DNA of 64,000 nucleotides. It comes from Apis mellifera (Eukaryota; Arthropoda; Insecta; Hymenoptera; Apidae). Positions 35,021 to 47,577 of the stretch are shown here, in pieces (positions within the stretch are counted from its first letter, which is position 1; the number at the start of each line of letters is the position of its first letter). Under the pieces are notes generated by a model. That model was not told the origin of the DNA and searched no databases. It worked only from the letters and a program-made list of their open reading frames with translations. A program made the position numbers and the translations under genes. The stretch spans positions 295,001-359,000 of the forward strand of contig NC_037641.1 in the NCBI RefSeq assembly GCF_003254395.2. The letters run 5' to 3'.

Positions 35021-38000
35021 ACGGAATAAATTTTTCGTTCGAAATAATATTTCGGATATAGAATTATTTTATATAAATTTTTATCTTAAAGATAAGATGT
35101 TGGGATTAGAAATTTTTATATATATATAAATTAAGCGATCGATACATCTTTAAGTTAATTATTTTTCCCTTTTCTTTCCATTGCGAATTATTTTTTCGAA
35201 TTCTGTTTTCAAAGGAAAATTATTATTGACGAAGTTAATTTTAATTTATGGTTTCCGAAAAAAATCGTGATTTTTTAACGAAGAGTTTACTCGAAATATT
35301 ATTATAAAATATTATTGATCGAAATAAATAGCGTTTTTAGGAGGAGAAAAAGGATCTGATATTTTTTAAATAAATATTTCTCGATAATAAAGAAATGTGT
35401 GTAATTAAGTTAATTACGTTAAAAAAAAATGTTAATTGCAAGCGTGCTTTGCATAATTCTACAATTTTCTGTCAGTCATCATCAATGCGCATAAAGTCGA
35501 CGAAATGCATTATTCACGTATTGTCGATAATCATTCGATAACATCATTCGATAACAATGCGATTTCAACTATCTTGCATAATGTTTCATTAGCATAAACA
35601 AGCTATAAATTGACTATCGATTCCTTTATCTAGACAATATTTTCCTAGAAAATTTACTATTTCAACAAACGTTAAAGACATTTCTTTACAAATATTAATA
35701 TCGAATAATATATATTTATTGTTATACTTTCATCCTTATTTCATATTGGATTGGAAAATTGATTCATTTCTATTTCTTTATTTCGTACAACCTTTTATTC
35801 AATTTTATATTGTAATAAATATAATTGTATTAATTAATTAATTAATATTGTAATAATTAATTTATGCTTAATTTAATAAATTATTTATTATGCTTAATTT
35901 AATAAATTTAATAAATTAGACCTTGCTGATTTATTATACGACCTTCAAATATGTTGTCAAAGTTACTATGTTATGAATGATTGTTGTATTTATATATTCC
36001 AAAAATGAGAACATATGTAAAAAAAGTGTGTTAAGTATAATAAATATAATAAATATTTTTTTTATTAATAAAAAATTAATGAATAACGATGAATAAATTA
36101 TAATATATTTAATGCTTTTTTGTTAATAATCATGTTGCTTGAAATTGCTCAATTATTTCAAAAATTTCTCATCTTTTTAACAGGATTCTATATTTGCAGC
36201 TATAATTTAACCTGATCCAAATCTATCAAAGCTTCCAAAAATATCAAAGCTGTGTAATAAGTCTTATTGTTAAATGTGTGATATATTTTGAAAATATGTT
36301 TACAAATATTTGTGAAACTGAGACAATGAGAACATGGTATTGTATTTCAACAACATACATTAAATTTCTGACATTTGAATTCGATACAAAAAAATTGGAT
36401 ACAACAATGCATGTAGTATAATGTAACATAATTCAATGAAAATATGACTTGAGATAAAAATTTAATTTTTCAAATTAGGCTGTAAATTAGATTAGATAAG
36501 AATCAAACATCAAAATTAAACTAGTAATCAAGTATATTTAAACAAATATTTTAATCTATAAAGTGAAAAAAGATTGCATGATATTGTTAAAATGTTTAAA
36601 AAGTTTAATTTTTCAATTAGAAGAATAATCTAGAAGGATAACAATATGAAATTTTGCTTGCAGAAACAAAATCTATTTTTGCATAATTTGAGTAAATCAA
36701 AACCTAATAAAAATTAAGTATTATGTTATTAAAAAGTGTAAATATTAGAATCAACTAATAATAATTTAAATTCTTTTAAAGTCAATTGTATTAATAATAA
36801 TAATCTGGAACTATTATTGAATAATAATTTTAAACCATAATTATTGAAACTGTCTTTATGATTGTTTATAAATTCTTTATAAATGGAAAAAAAGAGCGAG
36901 TTAATAATTTAAAATCAAAGAGATTTAAAAAAAATAAATATTACAAATCAATTTTTTTTCTTAAAGTAATAATAGAATTATATATTAATGTCATCTTTAT
37001 ATAACTCGTCTTCCATTAATATGAAATTTGTTGAAGTCTGATTTCAATTTATTATATAAAATCACATTATATTTTTTTTTCCAAACTCTAATATATCTTT
37101 ATATTTTACAATTTTTTTTAACGATAATACGAGCTGATGAAAAAGATTAGACAGTTTATTGTAAGGAATTTTTATTTTCATCGATACTAAATATATTTGT
37201 AATGAATCATTTATTTATATTTTCTTTTCTCTCCTTTATTACTTTAATTGACTTGAAAATAATTTCTTAAAAAAGATTGCTTTGACTTTGCGTCAAAATT
37301 ACTCTATTTATTACGGAACTAACAATTTTTTTTATATGAATTAATGTTTATAATATTTTTATCCAAAAGCATGGAATTTTATTGCAGCAAATTCTTTTTA
37401 CGTTAAGAAACATGATTGAAGAATTGAATCTCTCAAATTGTATAATTATTTATACAATTATATTAAAAATATTATTGCTGATATATGTGAAATTTAAAAA
37501 TTTTAAGAAATTTTAGGAATAGATAAATTTAAGATACATATAAATATAATTTGCATCGTTATTTTCTTATCAAGTTATTTTCTCACAAAGGCCTGTTTCC
37601 AGTCATCTTTACATGACATATATTATGACATATATTATTCATCAATTTATCCTTAATATTAATTTATGAAAATTTACCACAAATATTATTAAAGCATGAT
37701 AAAGCAAATATTATGATACTCTCCTTTGATGAAATTTGTTGGTGTAGGAGAACGACTATACACAGAAATATGGCCTTAATATATTTAATCTGATATTTGA
37801 TCTATTTTAAATCTTAGTTAAGATAAGAGGATCGATAAATATAGAACCGAGTTAGTCAAAATAGAATTTTTTATAAATCTTGAAAAATGAAATTTTCGAT
37901 AGAAATTTTTAAATTTAAAGTAATAACAATAAATAGATTTTTTAAAAAATTTTAACTTTTTTTATTTTGATAGAAAAAAATCATCTCAATCTAAATAATC

Positions 38001-38770
38001 TAATATATAATATTTTTAATATTTAATATTAATTATATTAAAATAAATAAGCTGAAAAGGCAACAAAGGATTAAATTAAATTATCGAAACCAATAAATCA
38101 ACATGTAACATCGAAATAATATTTTAATTTCTCAATTTATTATTATTAAAGAAAATAAGTTATATTATATGAATTTCGTATTTTTATTATATTATATTAT
38201 TTCGTTCGAAAAGTTCTCTTTAAGAAGACGGAGATTTTCAAAATTATTATTTTCATTCTGTCCAATTGCTTCATTTTAGATCACAAGAGATTTCGTATTA
38301 TAATAATCCAAATATTATAATTCACTTTTATATTTCAATATTTATTTGCAAAAATTAAATAAAAATAAATTTTATTCCACAAGCACCGTACTCATCCAAA
38401 ATATGATTGAATTTCCAAAATATAAACAAAATAAAAATTTTTTATAAATATTGCTATTACTAATTTATAATTTATATTAATTAGCAATGGAGATTATTTT
38501 AAAGGAAACAGAAATAAAAGAGAATAGAAATTGTAATATAAATGTGAAGATTATACTTTATTTTGAATGTTATTCCGATATATACACATTGAATAAAATG
38601 TCTATATAAAATTCCATACGTGGATATTTACTTTTATAATTTTTCCCAAAGGAAAAAATTGGACAAAATAACCGAAAGAATTAAAATCTTGCAATTCCGT
38701 CCATCGTTGACAATCAATCATTTGATCGCGTTATCAATCCTAATGATTGCAATCAATTGGAACGATTAGA
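35021..38770. other. Long AT-rich stretch, nothing firm
   Basis: Holds TTAATTAATTAATTAATATT near 35830 and a direct repeat of TTATGCTTAATTTAATAAAT (about 35862 and 35888). No exon, RNA gene or long array could be supported. Confidence 0.5.
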
Positions 38771-38774
38771 ATCA

Positions 38775-38965
38775 GGGGATAATACGGTGGCATGTGCCCG
38801 AATCAGTTGGCCCATTCAATGGCAATGACCGACGGACCTTGCGGCCAGAAATTGACAATAAACGTCCATTCACGCAATAACAATGGCGCAATGACAGCCG
38901 TGCGTGTGATGTGTAAATGGCATGCCAGTTATAACAATGAGCGACATTGAAACGATTCACAAAAT
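38775..38965. promoter_or_regulatory. GC-richer islet with SOX-type motifs
   Basis: AACAATGG (38879-38886) and AACAATG (38933-38939) fit the SOX core, with further CAATGG and CAATGAC matches near 38817-38828. A GGCATGCC palindrome lies at 38919-38926. The surrounding DNA is A/T-rich, so the islet may be a conserved enhancer. A 100-codon minus-strand frame (38772-39074) has no domain. Confidence 0.33.
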
Positions 38966-40375
38966 CGGATATAAATTGTATCGATCGAACATTGAATTTT
39001 TTCGAGTTTCGCAAAGGGTAAAACAGTTTGTCATGCAAATTTATACAAGTAAATTCATATAATAGAATAACCATCGATTCTTCTTGGTATTTAATTATTA
39101 TATTCTACATATTCGTATATACGTTCATTTAATTAATGAAAGTTTATTAAATTGATGAAATAATAATTAAAATTTATAATATAAATAAGTTTTGTCGTAG
39201 TGGTTACCATTAACTTTACTTTTTGTCCCTCCTCTGTCGGTATGACAGATTGCGATAAACGTAAGCGAAGAAAATTAACGTATATCGTTTCGTCGTAGAA
39301 ATTTTTTTTTTCGTCCAATTTGAAAGATTAATCACGTTTGTTACCTTCGTTATACTAATTTTTTATTTTTATTCGTTTGTTATTATTAATTTTCTCTCAA
39401 CGAATTATATCCAATTAAATTCGGATAAAGACATTTTCTTGATGAATTCTTCATAGGACTGAGCATTATCGATTGAAAACTAATAATATTGGATAATGAA
39501 AATCTGAAAAATTTTAAATTATATACATTGATAACTTTTATTGAAAAGAAAGAGAAAGAATCGTCTTAATTTTCACGGATACTTTTGATATTAACAATTT
39601 CCATAATTAATGATTCGAGCTAATTGCTTTTCGTAATCGTATCCTTTCGAATAAGGCGAGATTCATCCATCATGTCGAAATGCAAACAAATTTGTCAAGG
39701 AACCCTAGATATCGTTCAAAAGCGTTTCAAAATACACTATTAAAATACGATATTCCAGAACGTGTTGAGAGCTCGTACACTCTTTTACATACGTTTTTCC
39801 CCTCAAATAATTAACGTTATCGTATAGTTTTCCGAAGAATAGTGTTATCGCATGAATAATTTTTCATCACAATCGAGTGGAAAACTTAACATTTTCCAAA
39901 AAAATTAATGATTATTCTTTTTCAACGAGTGATATTTTTTCTTTTTTTTTTTTTTTATTGAAAAAATTTTCCATCGGATTTTCGAATAAATTGTTCCAAC
40001 AATTGAGTTTCAATTATTTTGATAAAATAATCTCGTATAACTTGATCTCTGGTAATGTCGTGTTATTAAAAAAAATACATTAGATTTAATTTCTTTTTTA
40101 ATTTCTTCTGCAAGTTTCTTTTTATTCCGACAAGTTGAAATCAACTCTTGAGGTTTCTTTTCATTTTTTTTGTAAATAATACGAAATAGAGCAAAATTTT
40201 AAGGTGAACGATTAGCTCTCTCTTCATTGATTTTAATGATCTTAAAATACGTATATATTTAAACAACTTTTTCCTATAACATAAATGGAAGTGAGTTTTG
40301 ATTTGAAATTTTCCTGAAAAAATTTTCGATATCACGCATATGTGATATTTATTTATATAAATATATCAGCAATAT
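38966..40375. other. AT-rich, nothing firm
   Basis: Moderately A/T-rich with short frames only. A T run (39941-39957) creates a Phe-rich false ORF at 39877-40083. Confidence 0.45.
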
Positions 40376-40381
40376 CAATAT

Positions 40382-40705
40382 CTATAATGGATCCATATCA
40401 TATTGTGAATATTTCATATCATATAGTGGATATTTTGTAAAATGCAAAAATAAAATATAAAACAGATATAAACAATAAATTTTGTTAATGATCTTACAAT
40501 GATAGTAATATTGTCCATGAATTATTTTATTTTTATTTCTAATCAAAAAGAATTCCAATATCCAAAAATATCTTGTAATTTCGAATAAATATAGCTCATA
40601 ATAACATGTCGAATTGCTTGAAATAAAATTTTTGAAAAGTATTTCAAGATACGTGTAATTGTACAGAGTTTTACTGGAAAATATGTAACAAATATCGACA
40701 TACAT
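40382..40705 (-). CDS. Candidate ORF, 107 codons from ATG, membrane-like
   Basis: A minus-strand frame stays open for 122 codons (40750-40382) in DNA that is about four-fifths A+T, where stop codons are frequent. The first ATG is at 40705, giving MYVDICYIFSSKTLYNYTYL at the start. The product is rich in Phe, Tyr, Leu and Ile and has hydrophobic stretches (FWILEFFLI, LYLFYILFLHF), with fewer Lys than random AT-rich translation would give. It could be a fragment of a multi-spanning membrane protein such as a chemoreceptor exon, but I see no family signature. Codons with C or G in third position are scattered through it. It ends in TAG. Confidence 0.25.
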   Translation of the reverse strand: MYVDICYIFSSKTLYNYTYLEILFKNFISSNSTCYYELYLFEITRYFWILEFFLIRNKNKIIHGQYYYHCKIINKIYCLYLFYILFLHFTKYPLYDMKYSQYDMDPL

Positions 40706-40750
40706 AAAATTTAATGCAATTAATAACAAAAAAATAAAAATTTTTTGCAA

Positions 40751-41690
40751 ATATCCCGAAAATTAAATCAAAATATTAATTCGAAATATTAATTTTTATA
40801 AATTATTTAAAATCGATATAAAATCCGAAAAATCAGAACGAGTCTGTTTCCTAAATAATTATTTTGACATGTAATTTACTTTCAATTCTGTTCTTTTCCA
40901 TATTTTCACGTTTAAAAAAAATTCATTTGTTATTCATTCTTCCAGAAAATATATTCCCACATGCATGAAAAGCATTGCGAAACGAATAACTTTTACATAT
41001 TTATTAAATATTATAAACCAAGTATTGTTTTCAATATACACACACATACATACAATCTGATTATTACAATCGCTCACAAATGTGAATTTTTTTGAAACGA
41101 TGGAGATTGTGATCTTTTGAGATTGTGATTTTCTATCTAATTATATTATTCTAACATATTATTACATACAATTTACATATATAATATTTATTTGATACCA
41201 AGCATAAACCTAAACAGTGTTATAAGGCGTTTATTTTTCATATTTTTCAGATCAACTTGTCAATATATCACTATATTTTGATAAACAATATATTTTAAAA
41301 GTCTTATGAGTCTTTTTCATACATCTAATTGTTAATATCTTTACAATAAATTTTCTATTTGTGTATGCATCTTTGTAATAGCATGTAACATCAGCTTATT
41401 TATTATTAGTATTATTATTAAAGGGTACATAGACTTGCTATATAGATGGATACTAAATACAATGATTCATTGTTAGCTGCTGTAATATAAACTGTGATGT
41501 GTACATAAGCAATGGATATTGTAATAAGAGTAAAGAGAGTAAAGCTTAATAATATAAGAATGTAATATAGTGTAATATATATTTTAGTACATGTAATAAA
41601 CTTTTAACCTCTTAAACTCTATTTTAACCAATTATTTATTAATCAAAAATTGTCATAAAAATAAATTCTGTCTTGTTGCATTAAAATATA
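40751..41690. other. AT-rich, nothing firm
   Basis: A short CA/TA run at 41036-41055. An acceptor-like TATTTTTCAG (41241-41250) leads to about 15 open codons then TAA, with AATAAA near 41343; too weak to call. AATAAA also at about 41597. Confidence 0.45.
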
Positions 41691-41996
41691 TTTTATTTAC
41701 AATCCTGAAATATAATTATGGTCAAGAATAGAATCTATGGTGTATTTTACAATATATTTCAAGTTAATGTATAATAATATTATAATAATATAATATACTT
41801 TCTTGTTTCGATTTTTATAAAAATAAAAATAAGAATAATATTATATACATTTTCTATTTTCATTTTATTTACAATTCTGAAATATAATTATGGTCAAGAA
41901 TAGAATCTATGGTGTCCTTTACAATATATTTCAAGTTAATGTATAATATTATAACAATATGATATACTTTCTCGTTTCGATTTTTATAAAAATAAA
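41690..41996. repeat. Near-identical tandem duplication, period 172 bp
   Basis: ACAATYCTGAAATATAATTA starts at 41699 and 41871. GGTCAAGAATAGAATCTATG and TTTCAAGTTAATGTATAATA follow in both. The copies differ by few changes. Confidence 0.95.
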
Positions 41997-42162
41997 GTTT
42001 CACATATGAAATGGAATTTTTAATATGTCAATAATTATTTTTCTACTGTATTTCTTCGTGGTTAAATTTTAAGAGTTGTCGATATCGAAAACAGAAATAA
42101 AAATATAATAAGTTTGATAGATTTTCATAACTCTTCATTCGAGTATTTATTTTTTATTGAAA

Positions 42163-42383
42163 ATGGAGATGTTCATCCACGTACTTGTATTGCTATTCAC
42201 AGTTAATTCTAGTCACATCAATGATAGGAATATAGGTATATAATCAATATTCGATATGTAACGGCAATATTATCAATATTGATGGTGAGCTCATCAAAGG
42301 AATGAAGATGAATTGATATTACAGTATTGTGTCACAGTTACGATCAGTTTCATCCTATATCCGAAGATTTGTTCACGCGATAA
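42163..42383 (+). CDS. Candidate two-exon small secreted peptide, 43 aa
   Basis: ATG at 42163 in strong context (GAAAATGGAG) begins MEMFIHVLVLLFTVNSS, a typical signal peptide with a hydrophobic core and small residues at the likely cleavage site. Exon 1 (42163-42235) ends at a GTATAT donor after ATAG; unspliced, the frame stops after 26 codons. An 89-bp GT-AG intron (42236-42324, ending GATATTACAG) is a usual size for bees. Exon 2 (42325-42383) keeps phase and adds LCHSYDQFHPISEDLFTR then TAA. Overlapping AATAAA signals lie at 42506-42517. Start, signal peptide, phase-consistent intron and poly(A) signal together make a gene model, but each part is common in AT-rich DNA. The mature part is not recognised as any known peptide family. 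Confidence 0.33.
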
Positions 42384-42505
42384 AACGAATATTTATAGCG
42401 TCAATTTGTACCGATTTATAAATATAACTGTATCAGGAATCTGAAAACAAATTGGCATCATATTATTTTCAATGTATAACTTGATTGTAAATGTAATAAT
42501 ATCTT

Positions 42506-42517
42506 AATAAAAATAAA
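42506..42517 (+). terminator. Tandem AATAAA poly(A) signals
   Basis: Two AATAAA hexamers back to back, about 125 bp after the stop of the candidate peptide gene. Confidence 0.35.
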
Positions 42518-42519
42518 TA

Positions 42520-43081
42520 GACGTGCATCTTTTTAACAATAGAATTATAAATGTTTATTTTCTTTGTCTCTATTCAAAAAATAATCATTCTATTCTAAGT
42601 TTAATCTTTTTTTTCTTCTTTTGTAAAAATTGTAAGTATCTTAAGAGTATATTAATTTCTTTGATTCTCCATGATTTTGATGTCGAATTGGATTTACTCG
42701 ATGTTTAATTTTATTTTTTTAAGGATTTAAAAAATTTCGACAATTAAATTACATTGTTTAGGTAATATTAAAAATTATTATACTAAGCAAAAGCATATTT
42801 TTCGAATATGCAAATAAAAGATACAACAAGAATAAAATAATTGGTTTGAAGATTTTCATTTACAACAATGTGCAAGTATATATTCATTTTTTACATTATA
42901 TTGAAATATATTAAAATTATGAAAAAAGTCATTCTAATTTATGGGATATATTTTCTATTTTTAATTCTTATAGAATTTTTATAGAAATTCGGTAAATGCT
43001 AATTTTTTTTTCTTTTTTATTATTTCATTTAAATACAGTGAAATATATTTGAAAGAAAAAAAGAATGTTAAGAAAAAAGTA
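42520..43081. other. AT-rich, nothing identified
   Basis: A/T-rich with T runs; the 61-codon frame at 42523-42708 is not credible. Confidence 0.5.
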
Positions 43082-43118
43082 TTACATATATCATTCTTGC
43101 AAAGAATGATATATGTAA
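43082..43118. repeat. Perfect 17-bp inverted repeat, 3-nt loop
   Basis: TTACATATATCATTCTT (43082-43098) and its exact reverse complement (43102-43118) flank GCA. The stem is not a simple TA run. It could fold as a cruciform or an RNA hairpin, though the 3-nt loop is too tight for a typical microRNA precursor. Confidence 0.9.
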
Positions 43119-43378
43119 CATGTATATTGTATATATTAATATGTATTACAAAGTGTTAATAATTTTTCTGTAAATAAATGAATAGAGATCATCATATGAA
43201 AATCTTGATATTTTCATTTCTTTAAATGAAATGATTTAATTTTTAATGCACCAATTGATGCAGCTCGCTATCTAAAAATAAAAAGTAACTAAGTAACTAT
43301 TTGTGTCGAAGAATCATTAATTTTTATATTTTAAGTGATACTTTATTGTTGTTGTTCTCTTTTTTATAAATTGAATAT

Positions 43379-44345
43379 AGAAAATCTTCTAAATTAATAG
43401 GAATTAACAAAATATATTTCAATTAAAAAATATAAAACTTACATGATATTAATATTGTACAATATAATGTATTTTCTTATAGTAAACAACTTTTGTAGAA
43501 ATATTTTCTTTCTTAAAATATATTTTACTGTATAGATAAAGCAGATTGTACATTTTTGTATAGATAAAGCACTTTGTACATTTAATCATAAATCTTCTAA
43601 ACTAATAGGAATTAACAAAGTATATTTCAATCAAAAAATTGTTCTTTATATGATGTTCCATAAAAGTTACATGATATTAATATGTATTTTCTTTCTTAAA
43701 ATATTTTACTGTATAGATAAAACAGATACTTTATACATTTAATCATAAATCTTTTAAATTAATAGGAATTAATAAAGTATATTTCAATCAAAAAATATAA
43801 AACTTACATGATATTAATATTGTACAATATAATATATTTTCTTATAGTAAACAACTTTTGTAGAAATATTTTCTTTCTTAAAATATATTTTATTGTATAG
43901 ATAAAACAGATATTTTGTACATTTAATCATAAATTTTCTAAACTAATAAGAATTAACATATTTCAATCAAAAAATTAAAATTGTTCTTTATATAATGTTC
44001 CATAAAACTTGTATGATATTAATTTTATACAATATAATTAATATTTTCTTATAGTAAACAATTTTTATAGAAATATTTTCTTTCTTAAAATATATTTTAC
44101 TGTATAGATAAAGCAGATACTTTGTACATTTAATCATAAATCTTCTAAACTAATAGGAATTAACAAAGTATATTTCAATCAAAAAATTAAAATTGTTCTT
44201 TATATGATATTCCATAAAAGTTACATGATATTAATATTGTACAATACAATGTATTTTCTTATAGTAAACAACTTTTGTAGAAATATTTTCTTTCTTAAAA
44301 TATATTTTATTGTATAGATAAAACAAATACTTTATACATTTAATC
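43379..44345. repeat. Tandem array, 5 copies, 157-208 bp spacing
   Basis: The anchor AATCTTCTAAAYTAATAGGA falls near 43383, 43591, 43748, 43931 and 44139. Shared blocks are TATTTCAATCAAAAAATTAA, CTTATAGTAAACAACTTTTG, TATTTTCTTTCTTAAAATAT and CTGTATAGATAAARCAGATA. Short units lack the GTTCTTTATATGAT block. Confidence 0.95.
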
Positions 44346-45120
44346 TAATAATTGAAAATTAGAAAGACAATTTCTAATTTTACATATGTTAAATTGATGT
44401 AACAAATTTAGAAAGTTGGAAAGAAACTAAGACAAAAATTAAAATGCAAAAATTGAAATTTATTTTTCGACTTAATTTAATGCAATTTTATTAATCATAA
44501 GAGCGTTAAATAATAAAGTGAAATGGTAATATCTATCACAATTTATCATAAAATTCTAAAATTTGTTTCGATTTCTAAAATCATTCCTTCAATTTTTCAT
44601 CCACTTGGCCCGAACCAACTTGTACGTATAGCATGGTAATGAACGTATTAATTGCTAGCATGTTATTAAAAAAAAAACCTGTTAAATTCATGAATATGCA
44701 AATCTTCGATTAATATTTTTATAGATATAATAAAAATTCAAAGCAACTCTTTCCACGTGATAAGTAAAGTGAGATAAAAAATAAATTTAAAAGGAGAACG
44801 AAATCGATAAAAATCTGGTTTATATTCGCGTTAATTCATTAATTAAAATCATTCACTTATTCATGAATCAAATTTGAATAGTTTGATAAAAATACACACT
44901 CAAAATAAATAATACTCTTTAACAAAAATCAAAGAGAAAAAAGGAATACAAGAAAGAATACAAGAATCTTTATATTACAAAATTTTCCCAAAGTTTTTCC
45001 ATTTACAAAAGTTTTTACAAAATTGAGATACGAAGATATTTCGTAGAATAAAAAATACGTGGCTTAAATAACATGTACGAATAATTAAAATAAATTTACA
45101 TTTCGATCTATAGAGACTGG
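44346..45120. other. AT-rich, nothing identified
   Basis: A/T-rich; a small GC-richer patch at 44600-44660 (CTTGGCCCGAACCAACTTG). Confidence 0.5.
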
Positions 45121-45670
45121 AAAATTAAAAATCCCTTCGAGATCGATTCGTGGATCAGCAGCAGTCAGCAGTGGATAAAACGTGGATGGTGGAGTGGGCG
45201 GACCGCAAAGAATCAATATTCATCATTATTTCTCACTCTTGTCGTTTTCCATCCTAATCCTAACTCCGCTCAGCCTTCACCCTATCGCGACAACTAGACG
45301 CCCCGAGCAACGTTAAAGCGGAGGGCAGCCCGCTCGGAGGGTTAGATAGATCTGGGTCAATCGGTTGCCAGGCAACTCAACATTTCCTCACCTCTTCCCA
45401 CACGCATCGTCGGAGAATCGACGACGACTAAGTGTCGCGCGGCCAAGTATAACTCGTATCGATCCCCCCCCTCCGCGGACGGCCCTCCAAAACTCGGATG
45501 TTACTTCAATTTTGAATCAATTACGCGGTCGAAGGAGCGATCCAACTCGAACCGCATCCGTGATTCGACTCGCGCGGGAACGAACACCGGCCAATTACCG
45601 AGAAATCCAGTTTCGCCATCGAGCGATAGTACAAATTGATTTGAGGATTTTAAAGGATAGATTGAATTTA
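45121..45670. promoter_or_regulatory. CpG-rich promoter candidate with X-box
   Basis: An abrupt GC/CpG-rich block with GTGGGCGG (45195-45202, GC-box-like), C-rich CCCCCCCTCCGCGG near 45465 and a perfect RFX X-box at 45364. A 105-codon frame (45365-45682) starts within the X-box at a non-ATG codon and has no domain, so I do not call it. X-box promoters are known to control ciliary genes in animals, in insects mainly in sensory neurons. No exon of such a gene is visible here. Confidence 0.45.
45364..45376. promoter_or_regulatory. Perfect RFX X-box palindrome
   Basis: GTTGCC-A-GGCAAC: two perfect RFX half-sites around a single base, matching the X-box consensus GTTGCCATGGCAAC except for a one-base shorter spacer, which RFX sites tolerate (1-3 nt). 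Confidence 0.6.
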
Positions 45671-46588
45671 TTTTTCAAATAGCATTTTAAAATAAAAGTT
45701 TTTATTTATCCGAAATTGTTATTAAATTGTTATTTATTTCAAATATAATATATATTTACTATAAAGTATTATTATTTACTAAAAAAATATATTTACTATA
45801 TTTACTATATACCATAATATTCTACTATAAAGAGAGAGATGACGATTTTATAAAAAAATCATCTCTTTCGCATTTTTATTAAATTATAAATTATAAATAA
45901 AATCAGATTGGAGAAATTATTTGTGGATTTCATCAAGAACGAATTTTTTATTTTATACATTTTATATTTTATTTTATAATCAAAAAGAAAGCAGTGAATA
46001 TCTTTTCCTCTTGAATTCAACATTCTTGCAAATCAGTTGCAATTTATAATCTAATAATTAAAATAATCATAGTATAAATATGGTATAATCCTTTCATATT
46101 TTAATAATGAGATATATTCGTTAAACGAATAAGAAGTTAAAACTAATTCTAAATGATAATTTTAAAAATTTAGAAACAAATAAATATCCTATTTAATTTG
46201 AAAATTTAAGAATGAACAAATAAATTATTGTATACTTGTATCAAGCAACGATTTCAAAGATTTAAAGATAGATAAATATAATATTTTGAATTATTTGAAA
46301 TAGTTTTGAATCAAAATATGAATAAAATTACTTGTTACCACTTGTTCAATATCTGAATATTCCATCTGGATGAAAGTTTTTCGATTTTGAATAAAAAGAT
46401 AATTTTGAAAATTTTGAAGAAATGGAATGAGTAAAAAAAAAAAAACAGATTACAAAGTAGAGTGATTTGATAATTTATAAATTGAAAGAATAGCATGAAT
46501 AATTTGGTTTAATATTTTGATTTACTGAAAGTTTTCTCTAATCTTCAAAGAAATATGTATACAAAAAGGTATTGAGTCATGTATTTTT
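45671..46588. other. AT-rich with a small hairpin at 45835-45866
   Basis: AGAGATGA (45835-45842) and TCATCTCT (45859-45866) are exact inverted copies; the inner GATTTT/AAAATC can extend the stem. No gene is seen in the rest. Confidence 0.6.
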
Positions 46589-47292
46589 CAATTTTTTTAT
46601 TAAAATTTAAAATTGTGCAATCATACAATTATTTGTTTACAAAAATTTTTCCAAATAATAATATAATAAAGATATTAAAACTTTTTTATAATTTAAATAA
46701 ATATTTTATATTTTAAATTAAATATACAAATAAATAAACAGCAAAAACCATTAATATATAACGATTTTACTCACTTATAATTTTTGATAAAATACTTTTT
46801 TCATTGAAATAATTATTTTGTTTCATTTCTTCTATCTATATATATATATATATATATATTCTTTCATATATAATATAGTATAACAGTAGAAAAAAACAAT
46901 AAAAATTAATTTTTAGATTAGAAAGAGATTAAACAATCTTTTCATTTATTATTTATTTTAATTTTTGTTTCATGTGAGAATCTTATCTTAATATTCATTA
47001 TTAAAACACTAGGAATCACTATCTGTTTGTTACAATGATTCAAGAAACAAATGTATTATAATGTAACTTAAATTATGTTGTACTTTAATGTACAATGATG
47101 AATAACTTTTTACTTTTTTAATAAAAAGAAAAAATGATAAAAAAATGTTTTAAAAACCTTTCATTCTTTTATCTTTTTTATTAAAATCTAAAACTGTACA
47201 ATTATTGAAATCATTACAATCATTTAATTATTAACAAAAATTTTCCAAATAATAATATAATAAAGTTATTAAAACTTTTTTATAATTTAAAT
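46589..47292. repeat. Dispersed/local AT-rich repeat copy
   Basis: 46716-47165 matches 53150-53600: both hold ACCATTAATATATAACGATT, a TTTTTCATTGAAATAATTAT block, TAACAGTAGAAAAAAACAAT, TTAAACAATCTTTTCAT and TGATTCAAGAAACAAATGTA. Inside this locus 46589-46700 and 47166-47292 form a second, local pair sharing TTTCCAAATAATAATATAAT. A TA run lies at 46836-46859. Likely part of an unnamed interspersed family. Confidence 0.85.
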
Positions 47293-47577
47293 AGTCTATT
47301 ATTCAATTCATTCTAACATTTTAATTAAAATTAATTTTCAACTTTCCAAGTATCCATTTTACTTGATCAAATCAGATTTGATTTTTCCATTTAATTAAAT
47401 CATTTTATATACAAGATAATAAAATAACTTGAATATCTTATCGATTCTGAAATGAAATAAAATTCTTTTCTCATTTCCTTTTTAAAATTACATTTGAAAT
47501 TATCGTAATTACATTTATTTGCCTTCGTAACGCAATTTATTTTTCTATGTACAATCACAAGTGTAAAGTAATCGTAG

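Noticed and set aside
41251..41348. Acceptor-like site, 15 open codons and AATAAA, resembling a last exon
   Set aside because: The codons are pure AT-rich I/N/Y/L sequence and the signals are too common in such DNA.
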